Assembly: GCA_001724265.1 (NCBI GenBank)
Contig: MEDY01000482.1
Coordinates: forward strand, 1 to 25,058
Direction: 5' to 3'
Length of the DNA: 25,058 bases
DNA from: Rhizaria sp. SCN 62-66
Lineage: Eukaryota > Rhizaria, unplaced
Below are positions 9,701 through 20,900 of this stretch, piece by piece. Both the position numbers and the translations under genes were made by a program. Positions within the stretch are counted from its first letter, which is position 1. Each line of letters begins with the position of its first letter. Below the pieces are notes generated by a model, which was given only the letters and a program-made list of their open reading frames with translations, was not told the DNA's origin and ran no database searches.

Positions 9701-11404
9701 GCGCCCGGCGCGCTGGCGGCGGCCGCGGCCGAGGCGCCGTCGCCGCTGCTGCCGCTGCTGGCGCTGCTGCTGCCGCGGCTGCCCCCGTTGGTGGCGCTCG
9801 AGCCCGGCGCCGCGCTGCTCGCGCTGCCCTCGCTGGAGCAGTTCCTGCTGGGGCCCGGGCGCGCCGCCGCCGCCGCGCTACCCTCCCCGGCCGCCCTCGT
9901 TGCTCGCGCAGTCACAAGAGGCCCGCTGGGGCTGCTGCCGCGGGTGCCACGCGCGCCACTGCCGCGCGCGCCCCCGCTGGCGGCGGCGTGCGCGGCGGGC
10001 GCCGTGGCGGCGGCGCTGACGCTCCTGCAGCTGGGCGCGGACCCCTGGGCGCGCGACGAGAGCGCCGCCGGAGCCAACGCACTCGTTGCGCTCGTCACTT
10101 CGCCGCTCGCGGCCACGACCGCGGGCGCGCTTCTCACCAGTGGGCCCGAGTCCCCCGACGCGCGCTCGCGCACTGAGGGCGGCGGCGAGGCGGGCGGCCC
10201 GGTGGCGGGCGCGCAGTGGTGGCTGGCGGTGCCGCTGCCGGGGCGCCGCTGCACACGCGCCCGCAGCGCGGCCGCTGGCGACAGCGACACCGACTCCGAC
10301 GCAGACTCGGACAGCGACGGCGACGGCGACGTCACTGCCGCCGACACCAACAAGCCCCAGCGCGGCACTGCCGACGCCGACTCCGGTGGGTTTGCTAAGA
10401 GTGTTCAGAGCGAGGCCCGCGCGTGGCGCCGCGCGCACCGCTGCGCGGCCTCGGCCGCCCCGTGCTCGCGCTGCCACCGCGTCGTCGCACTCTCGCCCGC
10501 CTCGGCCTCCGACGCTGACGCCGCTTCTGCCGCGGGCGGCGCGGGGCCGGCGGCGGCGGCGGCGCGCGGCGGCGGCGCGTCGCTGGCGGCGGCCGTGGTG
10601 ACCGCCGCGCGACTGCGCCAGTGGTACCGTTACCGCGCGGGGCTTTGGGCTGACCCCGCCGCGGACGGAGACGGCAGCGACGACGACGACGACGACGAGG
10701 GCTTCGGCGGCGACGACGGCGGCGGGGGCGGTGACGCGGACGTGTACAACACCAACGCGGGAAGCGGCGGCGGCGGCGGCGTCGAGCGGCGCGCGCGGCG
10801 GCCCCGCGTTGCGGCGGCGCTGAGCAAGCGCGCCCGCGCCCGCGCCCGCGCGCGCCTGCGCAGCCGGCTCGACGGCTACCCGCTGCCGCCCGCGGCCGTG
10901 CTGTCGCTGCTTGCCGGCGTTGACGCGTCCCCCGCGGGCGCGAGTGCGACTGCGCAGCGCGAGCAGCAGGAGGAGGAGGGCTGGGAGAGTGTGGCCGCGA
11001 CGGTCGCCACGGGCCGCCCGCTGGATCTGGCCCACGGCGCGCACCCCGCGCCGCAGCTGCCTGTGCCGCCGCGCTACCTCTCCGCGGCCCGCGGCGCGGC
11101 CGGCGCGGCTGGCGGCGCGGCGGGGGCGCGGGCGTCGCTGGAGCCGCTGCGGCGGGCCTGTGTGCTGGCCGCGTCGGCAACAGTGAGTGCCGTGGCCGGC
11201 GGGGCAGTGGCGCTTGGCGCGTTCGAGTGGGCCACGGTCATGGCCAGGGACTGTGCGGAGGCCGCGGGGACGTGGGGCAGCGCAGAGTGGGGCGGCGCAG
11301 AGGCCGCGGCAGAGGCCGGGGCGTGGGCCGCGGTTGTGGACGAGATTGCGGCCGCGGAATCGGTGCCGATCGACGGGATTATTAATGTCGACGACGAGCT
11401 GTGA
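3712..11404 (+). CDS. Very long Ala-rich low-complexity protein with ankyrin-like repeats; one in-frame TAG and one frame change
   Basis: Frame 1 runs from ATG 3712 to about 7600 with only one stop, TAG at 4609-4611. Frame 2 then carries the coding signal from about 7601 to TGA 11402-11404. Joined, the product would be about 2560 residues. The N-terminal half is Ala/Ser/Gly/Pro-rich, with pentapeptide repeats (4138-4260), a Gln run (5542-5574) and Asp/His stretches. Ankyrin-like units appear from about 7350 on: LLRALFSGDAATVAAVL, then three units at 7736-8000 (including LALQRGADANARD), one at 9403-9462 (LLRLLAAAGADVDG) and one at 9976-10050 (AALTLLQLGADPWARD). A Cys cluster (CAASAAPCSRC) sits near 10442-10475 and an Asp run near 10680. 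Ankyrin repeats usually bind protein partners; no catalytic motif is seen. A GTAAGT donor just upstream makes the exact start uncertain. It could be one gene with two sequence errors, a spliced gene, or a decaying one. Confidence 0.65.
4138..4260 (+). repeat. Imperfect tandem 15/18-nt repeat coding L-(S/P)-T-G-G pentapeptides
   Basis: Read in frame, the units are LSTQG, LSTGG, VPTGD, LPTGG, LYTGV, then hexapeptide forms LPSNGG and LPSSGG and a final LPAG. The DNA units are recognisably similar (for example the recurring CTGCCC-AC-GGAGG), so this is a recent tandem expansion kept in frame. Confidence 0.8.
4389..4440 (+). repeat. Poly-alanine GCC/GCA tract
   Basis: Nearly continuous GCN codons encode about 17 alanines broken by single Ser and Val residues. 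Mixed GCC and GCA codons suggest an old tract rather than a pure expanding microsatellite. Confidence 0.8.
4609..4611 (+). other. Single in-frame TAG inside an otherwise continuous reading frame
   Basis: The codons before the TAG read ATAEEED and those after it read HDHLHDDDNDAYDRDHEHD, so the acidic, His-rich composition continues directly through the stop. The frame then stays open for another 3 kb. No ATG-led gene or spacer begins after it. An intron of 99 nt (GTGCCG at 4579 to GAGCAG ending at 4677, phase 0) could remove it, but both sites are weak. Confidence 0.75.
5542..5574 (+). repeat. CAG/CAA glutamine repeat
   Basis: Eleven Gln codons in a row, mixed CAG and CAA, follow an ATG codon at 5539. 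Further interspersed Gln codons continue to about 5600. Confidence 0.9.
7590..7610 (+). other. Frame-change point (frame 1 to frame 2) in the Ala-rich gene
   Basis: Upstream, frame 1 reads as protein (LLRALFSGDAATVAAVLDSY and a Pro/Asp linker), while frame 2 is an Arg/Pro-rich shadow. Downstream, frame 2 reads QQMQLQRHAQALARHRVAAA and then ankyrin-like units, while frame 1 turns into an Arg-rich shadow. One extra base is needed near 7600, in a GCGGC-rich run. An intron ending in GCGGCAG at 7600 is possible in phase, but the available donors (GTGGCC 7402, GTGCTC 7411) are poor and would delete coding-like sequence. Confidence 0.65.
8716..8775 (+). repeat. His/Gln-rich tract
   Basis: In frame this reads HGHAHHGHHHGHHGQQQQHA, followed by proline-leucine repeats. 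Repeated CACGGCC-type units encode it. His-rich tracts can bind divalent metals, but nothing else here supports such a role. Confidence 0.75.
9101..9162 (+). repeat. AGC/AAC serine-asparagine microsatellite
   Basis: AGCAGCAGC and AACAGCAACAGC runs encode a Ser/Asn linker between helical segments of the Ala-rich protein. It is a likely length-variable site. Confidence 0.75.
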
Positions 11405-11928
11405 TTACTGATCAGTGTACTTAAAAAATGATTTATCGATACATAGTGACTTATTGATTCTCAATACACGTGATTTTCTTTGTGACTCATCAATATCGCT
11501 GGTATCTGACTTAAAATGATATTGTCAGGTGTTCCTCTGCGGGAACGGCTATCTAAGTTTGACCGAGTTGAGACTGGTGATTAGAAAACTGAGTATTCCA
11601 GTGTCTATAGATCTTCTTAAAAGATTTAATAAGAGTATTCGTTTCAGTGAAATGCAAATATTTTAGTCACTTTGTAACGATGCCACTGACGGATGTCTAG
11701 CGTGTTTCCTGACGAAAGTATGCCGAATCTTCGTTTGAACATAGGACGCTCCTGTGACGTCAGATAACCGTCTTGTAGAACACTTTCTATAGACTAATTT
11801 GCAATTATCTCACAACTTTTCGGTTTTATAGACATTATAGATACCAATTGCATTGCATAATACTCTATAGGCCTTGATATTGATACTGTAATCCGGTCCG
11901 AACAGATCGTCCAGCGTCCAACCCCACC
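11405..11928 (+). promoter_or_regulatory. AT-rich promoter and 5' UTR region of the LRR gene, with repeated TATAG motifs
   Basis: This 524-nt intergenic region contrasts sharply with the GC-rich genes on both sides. TATAG occurs at 11606, 11788, 11827, 11836 and 11866, the last four within 83 nt just before the ATG. TTATAGATACCAATT at 11835-11849 matches 15 of 15 bases with 3254-3268. A CACGTG palindrome lies at 11467-11472. The TATAG at 11827 follows a T-rich run (CTTTTCGGTTT), so some of these could be 3' splice sites rather than TATA elements. No gene is evident. Confidence 0.45.
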
Positions 11929-14900
11929 ATGTCGTCGCACCCCCGGGCCCCCGGCGCGGGCGGTCCGTCGTCCTCTGCAGCGCCGTCCTCCCTGGCTGCG
12001 GCAAAGCGCGCCGCGGCAAGCGGGCGTGAGCTGGACCCGGTGCGCTCCGAGCACGAGATCGCGATCATGGCGCGCATCAAGAAGCAGGAGCAGGCGACGC
12101 GCGACAAGATGGCCGCCCGTCGCGCGCGCCTCGCGCCCGCCTCGGCTACCGAGGAGGAGCGCGCGCTCGCGCTGCTGCTCGACGCCAACGGCATTGTTCC
12201 CGGTTCCGGCGTTACCGCGCAGGCGTACCTCGCGTCGCCCGCGGCCGCCGCGGCGCTCGCCGAAACGCGCGCTCTCGCCCGCGGCCTCGACTGCGCCAGC
12301 CCCGCGAGCGCCATCAACACGAGCCAGGATGGCGCTGACATCGGCAAGACTGCGAAGGGCTCCGCGAAGCCCCCCGCCGCGGCCGGGCCAGCGCCCGCAC
12401 TGCCCGGGACCGCGCTGGTGTACCCGGCGGTGGCCGAGCTGGAGATGTTCCAGGTGCCCGGCTGGCACCGCCTCTGCACGCTCGGCCGCTTCCCCGCGCT
12501 GGCCCGCCTCGAGGTCATGCTGCAGCGCATCCCAGCGCTTGAGGGGCTCGCCGCGCCGGCGCCGCTGCTGCACGCTTTCACCGCGCTTACGCACCTGACG
12601 CTGACCGACAACGCGATCGCGACATTGCCGCCCGGCGCGCTCGCCGCGTGCCCTGCGCTCACGCACCTCTACCTCAACCGCAACCGGCTCGCGGGCGTGC
12701 TGCCCGCGCGCCTGTTTGCCGCGCAGACGCGCCTGCAGGTGCTCGACCTCTCGGAGAACCCGCTGCTGTCGCCGGGCCGCGCGCTGCGTTGTGTGCCGCG
12801 CCTGCGCTCGCTCTCGCTGGCGCAGACGCTCGTCGCTGCGCCCGCCGCCGCGCTGGCCCCACTGCGCTGCCTCGAGACGCTGAACCTGGCCGCGGCGCCC
12901 GTGGCGTCGCTGGCGCAGGTGCTCGCCCTCGCGCGCGCTCACGGCCGTACTCTGCGTGAGTTCGCGCTCGCGCTGCCGCACCACGGCGCCGCGCCCGTCG
13001 CCGCGCCCTTCACCGCCACGCCCGCCGCGGCCGCCGCCTCCGCCGCCGCCACGGCAGCCGTCCTCGCCGCGGGCGGCGGCGCCGCGGGCGTCTTGCCCTC
13101 GGCCGCTGCCGCAGCTGCGCCCGCGTCCGTCGTCGCCTACCAGTGCCTGCTCTTGGCCGCATTCCCGGCCGCGACGTCGCTCGACGGCAGCGCCGTGCCC
13201 GCCGCCGCGCGCGCCGCCGCGGCCACGTTCCTCGCGCGCGTCCATGCGCAGGCCTCGGAGCGCGCGCGGGCGCTGCAGCGCGCGGCAGCCGCGGCGGCGC
13301 GGCGCGCGGCCGACGCGCGCACTGCGCAGGTGCAGACCATCACGGCCGCGCTGGCGCTGACTCCACAAGGCGCCACTGGCAGCGTTGGCGGCGGCGCTGG
13401 TATTGGCGTTGGCGAGACCGCGACTGCGCTGGCGCCCGCGCTGGCGCTGGCGCTGGCGCTGGCCGGCGAGCAGCGCGCGCAGCTGTTCTGCGGCCGCGCC
13501 GGCGCGGTCGCGGGCGCGCTGCAAAGCGGGCTGGGCGCAGTCCTGGAGGCCGCCGTCGGGCTCACGGCCGCTGCCGCTACGAACACAGCGGCTGCAGCCA
13601 GCGAGGCCAAGACTGCGACTGAGGCCTCGCCCGAGTCCGATGGCGCCGACATCGCGACTACGGCTGCGAGCGCGAGTGCTAGCGCGAGTGACGCGGCGGA
13701 GACCGGCGCGCGGCTGGCGGCCGAGGCCCGCGGCTGGGGCTGCGCGCGGGCCGAGCGCGCGGCGCTGCGGCGGCTAGCGCGCGCGCAGGGCCGAGCGCGC
13801 GCGCTGACGCTGCGGGCCGGCGCTGCGGCCGAGTCCAACCAGCACGACGACGACGACGACGATTATGCGGATGATTGCAGTGAGCACAAGAGCGACGACG
13901 ACGATGACGACGGCGCAAACAGCGAGAGCAACGACGATGGTGACGACGAAGACGAAGACGATAGCAATACTGACGGCGAGGTGAACACCGAGCAACGCGC
14001 TGCTGTTGCCGCCGCGCGCGCGTGCCCTGTGTGCGCTCGCAGCGATCTCGGTATGTTCCCGCCTTCTCTGCTTCCCTCCGCGGCCGCTGCCACTGCGCAC
14101 AGCCACTGCGCTGCGGCCGCCGCGCTCGCACCGCGCCTCACTGCGGCCGCAGACGGTGACGCTGCTGCGCCTGAGTCTGCCGCGGTGTCTGCGCTCGCCG
14201 CGGCGGCCGCGCCCTTGCTGCCGCTGCTCTTAACCGCGAGCTCGCCTGCGGCGCTGCTGACGCTCGAGGCGCTGTGGACTGCGTGGGCCTCCATCTCGCC
14301 CGCAGATTCTCCCAAGAACCCAGAAAACGCCGCAGCCTTTGTCGCCGCGCTCATCAAGGCAATTCCCGCTGTCGCAGTGTCAGGCAAGACCGTGACCGCG
14401 TCTGCGTCTGCGTCCGCGCCCGCGGTCGATCCCCGCGCGCTGCTGCCGCTGGCGCTGGCGGCGCGCGCTGTGCTCCGCTGCCTGCGCGCGCGCGCTCTGT
14501 CGGTCCGCGTCGCCGCGCTCACCGCGCGCCTCGCCGCCGGCGCCGCCGTCTCGGGCTTTGTTACCGACAAAAACAACAGCAACAACAACAGCAGCAGCAT
14601 CAGCAGCGGTAGCGGCATGGGGTGGTTCCGCACCGCCCTCGAGGCCGCTGCGGCCGCAGAAAGCGCGCTGGCGGCCGCGCTGCCGCTCGCGACCGTGGGC
14701 ACCGTCACCACCGACGCCGCCGACTGCGTCGCCTCGGGCGGCGCTGCGCAGAACCTTGCCGCGGCTGCGGGCGCCGGCGCAGGGGTCGTGGCGCTGCTCG
14801 CCGCCGCTGCCGGCGGCGCGGTCACCACTGCGCCGCCGCTGTCGCCCGGGGGGTCTGCCGCCGGCGCCGACTCAGACTGCGCTGCGGGGAGCAGTAACAG

Positions 14901-17900
14901 CAGCAGCAGCGCAAAGGAGCTGGGTCTGAGGCTTTCAACAGCAGCGCCTGCCGCGACCACCGCAGTCTCCCCCTTCGCTGTTGCCGCAGTTGCCGGCGCT
15001 GGCGCTCTGCCTGCCGCGGCCACTTTGTCCGCTGCCGACGCCGCACTCTCGGCGTCCTTTTCACAGCTCTTCCTTCAGCCTCAGACTGCGATTCAGAGCA
15101 AGAACGGCGATAGCGGCGCATCTGCGGTGACCGCGCGCCTTGTCTCGGTGCGCCGCGTGTCTTCTGTCCCCGCACAGCAGCGCTTCTGCTCCGCGCTGGC
15201 CACGCGCGCCGCGGCGGGCGCCGCACTGACGACCGCGCTGGCCGCTGCGGCGCGCACGCAGCCGCTCGCCGCGCAGCAGCAGCAGGTCGCGGCCGCCACC
15301 GCGGGCGACGCCGGCGGCGGCGGCCACACTATGGGCGCGCTCTGGGAGACGACGCCCGCGCGCCGCGCGCCTGCGCAGTCGCTGTTGAACGGCTTCATGC
15401 CTCCCGCGATGATCGCCCAGCCTTCGAACACCGGCGCCGGTACTGGCGCTGGCTCCGGCTCTGTCTCTGGCTCTGCGCAGCCGCAGTTGCTGTCGCCGTC
15501 CCCGCTGGTGTCGCCGTCACCGCTGCCGCAGCCTTCCCCGCTGCCGGGCTGCGTGGCGACGGCGACCGCGGCGGCAACGGCGGCCGTGTCCGCGGCGGCG
15601 GGTGCGGTCTGCACGCGCAGCCAGTCGGGCTCCTGCTACGGGCTGCCGGGCTTCACTGACCCGCAGGACTGCGAGCTGCTCTGGTGGATCCCGCCGGCCA
15701 CCCGCGCCGCCGCCTTCGCCCTCGCCGCCCAGTCCGGCTCCGGTTCCGGCTCTGGCTCCAGGGCTGCGGCGGCGCGCGCGGGTCGGGCGGCGGCCGCGGC
15801 GGCGCGCGGAGAGGTGGCGCGCGCCGCGGTGACCGTGAGCGGGCGCGCGCTCTGGTTCAGTGACCCTGTGGCCGCCGCGGCGGCCGCAGATGCCGAGGCG
15901 GACGCTGACGCTGACGCTGACGCAGACCACGATGATGACGACGACAGCGAGTCCGCTGTTGTTGCGATTGAGACTGCAGATGGCGGTAACCACGACGGCG
16001 AGGAGGAGGACGAGGACGACGAAGAGGATGACGAGGACGACACGGGCGTCTCCTTTGGCCGCGCCTCGCTCGAGTCCTTGCACTCCGCCGCGGTCGCCGA
16101 GGCCGCCGCGCTGTCTGCCTCGGCGGCGGAGACGTCGCCCACCGCGGCGCTGCTGCTCGCGGCCGTCGGCGGCGCGGGCGTGATGCCGCCGCTGCGCCCC
16201 CTCGTCCGCGCCCACAACAGCCACGCCACGAACGCTAGCGCAAGCAAGGGCGCGTCTTCGAGCGCCGCCAAGAAGCGTGCCCGCGTCCGCGCCCGCGCGC
16301 GCACGCTGGGCCTGCTGCGCTCCGCGCCCGCGTCGGGCACGGCGCCCGTGCTGCTCGACTGCGCGCTGCCGCGGCGCGCGCCCGGCGCCGCGACGCACAG
16401 CGCCACGGGCGTGACCCTGCTCACGGACTCGCTTCCACTGGCTGCGGCCGCCTTCTGCGCCCCGCTGCTCTCGTCACAGTCGCAGTTCCACCCTCACTTA
16501 AAGAGCGACGATAAGGGCAGTGGCGGGGCTAAGCAGCGCGGCGCGGACTGGGAGTGGCGCCGCGTGGGCTCGCGCACCGTGCTCGTTACCGCGCTGCTCG
16601 TCAAGGCATACCCCGGCGCCTGCGCCGCGCTGCCCGACGCCGCAGCACTCGCGCCATCAGCAGTGACGCCGCTGTCGTTCGCGTCGGCGGCTAGCGCGCT
16701 GCCGCGGCACGTGCTCTCGGCGCCCTCGCCGGCGCCGCTGGCCGCCTTCGCAAGCCCCGGCGCGGCGCAGACGGAGCGGCTGCTGCGCTCGCTGGCCGCC
16801 GAGCCCGTGGCCGCAGGCGAGGAGGCGCACCCGGTTATCTCGGCCGCGGCCGCCGCGCTGCCCGGGCTGCTCGCGGCCACCGCGGCCGCCGCCGCCTCGG
16901 CGGGATTAGGCTCTGCGGCGCTCGTCCCCAGCGGCGGCAGCAGGCGCAGTGGCGCGGCGTACGCGTCGGCGGCCGCGCAGGCCTCGGCCGCGGTCGCCGC
17001 CGCCGCCGCGTCCGCTGCAGCCGCGCCCGCCGCACTGTCCGCGCTGTCCGCGATCGCGCCCGTGTGGGGCGGCGCGCCGGTGTGGCCGCCGCTGCTGCCG
17101 CTGCACGTCGGGCCCCGCACGGCGCACCCGCTTTCGCGCGCCTCAGCCGCCGCCGCCGCGTGCGCCGCGCCCTTCCCCGCGCCCCTCGCGCCCGCCGCGG
17201 TTCAGGGCGCCGCCGGCGCTGCTGCGGCCGCCGCGGTGACGAACGCGGAGCTGCAGTTCTTGGCGCTGCACCGGCCTGCGCTCGCGCCCTTCTTCCCGCT
17301 GCCGCCCGGTGCGCACTCGGCCCGTGCCGCGCCCGCCGCGCCCGCGCTCACCTCCGCCGCCGGCTCCGGCTCCGGCAGCTCGAGCGCAGTGGCGGGGCTT
17401 TCGGTTGCGGACCTCACGTGTCTCAGCAACAAGGGCGCGTTTGTGTCCATCGACACGTGCGCGCCCGCGCCCGCGCCCGCGCACCCCTTCGCGCCCGCCG
17501 CCGCAGCCGCAGCCGCTGCTGCAGGCGCTAGTGCGGGGGCGGGAGGTGTGCAGGACGCAGTGGTGCCAGCTGCGGACTCACTGCTGCGCACGCTGCCGTT
17601 GCCGCTGCCGCAAGCCGCGAGTGCCCGCAGCACTGGCGACGGCGACGGTGCGAATGGCGGTGGCAATGTGCACGTGATGTATCTGCGCGACTCTGCGCTT
17701 GCTGTGCCCGACGCCGTGGCGACGATCGAGATCACGGTGCCGCGCTATGCATGGCGCCGCCGCGCTTGCTCCCAGCCCGCTGCTGACACTAAGAGCGCAA
17801 AACCTGCCGCTGATTCCGCTGTTAACGCTGACGCTGCGCTGCGCAGTGCAGTCGCTGCCACGGGCTTTGCGCTCGCATCTAACACCAGCAACATTAGTAC

Positions 17901-20900
17901 TGCTCTCGTTCCTGTCTCAGCAGCATCAAAAGCTGCGTCTGCAGCTCTATCAGCGCCTGCGAGTTGGCTGCACGGGCCGCTGCGGGCGCTGGCCACAGTG
18001 CGCCGCGCGGAGGCCGCCGCCGCCGTCGCCGCTGCCGCCGCACTGCGCCTCTTCAGCAACACGAGCACTGGCAATAAGACGAAAGCTGAGACAGGCTTTC
18101 CTGTCGCGGCGTCCGTGTCCGCCGCTGTCGCGGCCGTGCTGTCGTCCGCGGACTCCTCGCTCTTCTCCACAGCAGATGTGTTGCCCGCGCCATCCGCCGT
18201 TGCTGTCGCAGCGAAGCTTACCGCAGCCGCGCCTGCGCCCGCACAGTCTTTGTCCGCTCTCGTCGAGCGCAACGCCCGCGTCAGTCAACCCTTGCGCGCG
18301 CGCGCCCTGTTGCCGGCGCTCGCCAAGGCGCTCGCGGCCGCGGAGAGCAAGGCCAAGGACGGCGGCAAGAACAAGCACTCCGCGGCCGACGCCTTTGCGG
18401 CCGTGGCCGCCGCTGTGGGCGCCGCAGCTGGCGCTGCCTTGCCGTCCACGACTACGTCCGCGCCGCAAATCACGGGCGTCGGCACAGGCACGGGCGTGGG
18501 GCTGTACCTGGACGACGTGCCGTCGCTCCTGGTCGCGGGCTCAGCGCGCTGCGAGGCGCTGAGCGACGACACGGAGCTCCTGGTCCCCGCCGCCGTCCCT
18601 GTTGCCGCCACCGCCACGGGTGCGGGCGCGGGCGCGACTGGCGGCGCGGGCTGCGTGACTGCGCCGTTTGCGCGCGACTGGGCGCTCGCGCCCGCGACCG
18701 TGCGCGCCGTCACTGCGGCGCTGGGCTCCGCGCTCGCGGCCAAAGACACTGCCGCTGACGGCGACAGCCACGGTGCGGCGGTGCGCGCGCTGGTGGTGCG
18801 TCCAAGCGCGGAGAGCGGTGACCCGGCGTTGTCGCCCGCCGCAGCCGCGCTTCTGGCCGACTCACTCTCGCTGGCGCACACGCCGCTGGGTGCGGGCGCC
18901 CCACCGCCGCTGGCCTCGCTGTCGCTGCGCGCGCCCGCGCTGGTGCGGCTCGACGTCTCGCACTGCCGCCTGGCTTCGCTCGCGGGCGTCGAGGCGCTGC
19001 GCGGGCTGCGCGAGCTCTGCGCCAGCGACAACGCGCTAGCCGACGTCGCGCCACTTGCGGGACTGCGTGCGCTGGTGCTGGCGGACGTCTCGCGCAACAG
19101 GCTCCAGTCGCTCGCGCCGCTGGCCGCGCTCCCGGCGCTCGCCACGCTGCTGTGCGAAGGCAACGCGCTGTCCTCTCTCGCCTCGCTCGTTCCAGTCGCC
19201 CCCGCAGCGTCCACTGCGTCGGCAGCCCCCGTCTCGGTGCTTCGTGCGCTTTATGCGGGCGCCAACGCGCTGCGCCCGCGCGACCAGGTGTCCGCGCTCG
19301 CCGCGCTTTCTGCACTCCAGGTCCTCGACCTCACCGACCAGACCGCCGCCCCCGCGTCCGCCTTGAGCCCCCGTGGCGGCGGCAGCGGCGTGGGCGCGCT
19401 GGCCGAGTGGGGCGGCGCCGACGAGGGCGATGTCAGCGCCGGCCCCGCGGCGGCGCGGCTGTGGCTTGTTTACTCGCTGCCGCGGCTGCGCGCGCTCGAC
19501 GGCGTTGCTGTCGACGCGGCGCAGACAGCCGCTGCGCGCGAGATGTTCGCCGGCCGCGCCACCGTGACCACGCTCACCGACGCGCTGCGCCTCGCGCCGG
19601 GCCCGCTGGCGTCGCTCGCGGCCGCGCTGCGCTCGCTCACCAGTCTGGACCTGTCCTCGCGCCGCTTGCGGTCCGTGTCGATCGTGACTGGCGCGGCGTG
19701 CCCGGCCCTGCGCACGCTGATCCTCGACGACAACGCGCTCGAGGACCTGACCTCGCTGCGCGCCATCCCGACGTTGCGCGTGCTGCGGCTGAACCGCAAC
19801 AAGATCGTCGCCGCCAACGCTGCCGCCGTGGGCGACACTGCGGCGACGGGCGGTCCGTGGCTGGCGCAGCTGTACCCGCAGCTCGAGGTGCTGGAGCTGA
19901 GCCACAACCGCGTGACAAGCATTGCCGACCTGCGTCTGGGTGGGCTCTCCGCGCTCATTGCGCTGGGCCTTGAGGGCAACCAGGTGCGCCGCGTCAGCGG
20001 GCTCTCTGCGCTGCCCGCGCTGCAGCACCTCGTGCTCTCGCACAACAAGATCCAGGCGCTGGACGAGCGTTCCTTCGCGGGCGTCACCACGTTGCGCGAG
20101 CTCCAGATCGAGTCTACGGGGCTGCGTTCGCTCGCCGGGCTGGGATACCACCCCGCGCTGCTCGCGCTCTTCATCGGCGGCAACCGTGTCGGCGACCTGG
20201 GCGAGATCGCCTACCTTGCGCCGCCGCCACCGCCGCCGGTGTACCCCGGCGACCCCGCTTTAGCTGCGGCGGACCCGCTGTGGCAGCAGACGCTGCAGCA
20301 GTACGCCGCACTGGCGCCGTCAGGATGCCCGCAGCTGGCCGAGATCGGGCTGCGCGGGAACCCGCTGGCGCGCAAGCAGCTGCTGCGCCGCACACTTATT
20401 TACCGCGTGCCGTCGTTGCGCGTCATCGACGGGCTTGAGGTGTCACCCGAAGAGCGCGACCGTGTGGCCGCCTTCTACGCGCCGCCGCCGCCGCCCTTGG
20501 GGCCCGACGGGCTCCCGCTCTTCCCCTTCACGATGCAGCAGCAGCAGCAGCAGATGCAGTTCGCGGGCGGCTACGGCGGCGCGCAATTTCAGCCCCAGCA
20601 GGGCTACTACCACCAGGGCGACCCCGCGGCCGCGGCGGCGGGCTGGGCCGCCACAGCGCAGGGCCTTGCATACGCCGCTGGCGCTGGCGCTAGCGGCGCG
20701 AGCAGCGGGGGCTACGGGGGGACAGTGGTCTCGTACCACCAGCACCAGTTCGGCGGCGGCGGCGGCGGCGCTGCTGTGAACAACGGCAACGCCGGCTTGA
20801 TGGGTGTCGCTGCGGCGCTGCCATCTCGCATGGGCGGCCCCGCGCCCGGCGCCAGCCACGGCCACGTCGCGCACGGTCACTACGTCAACAATCCCAGCAC

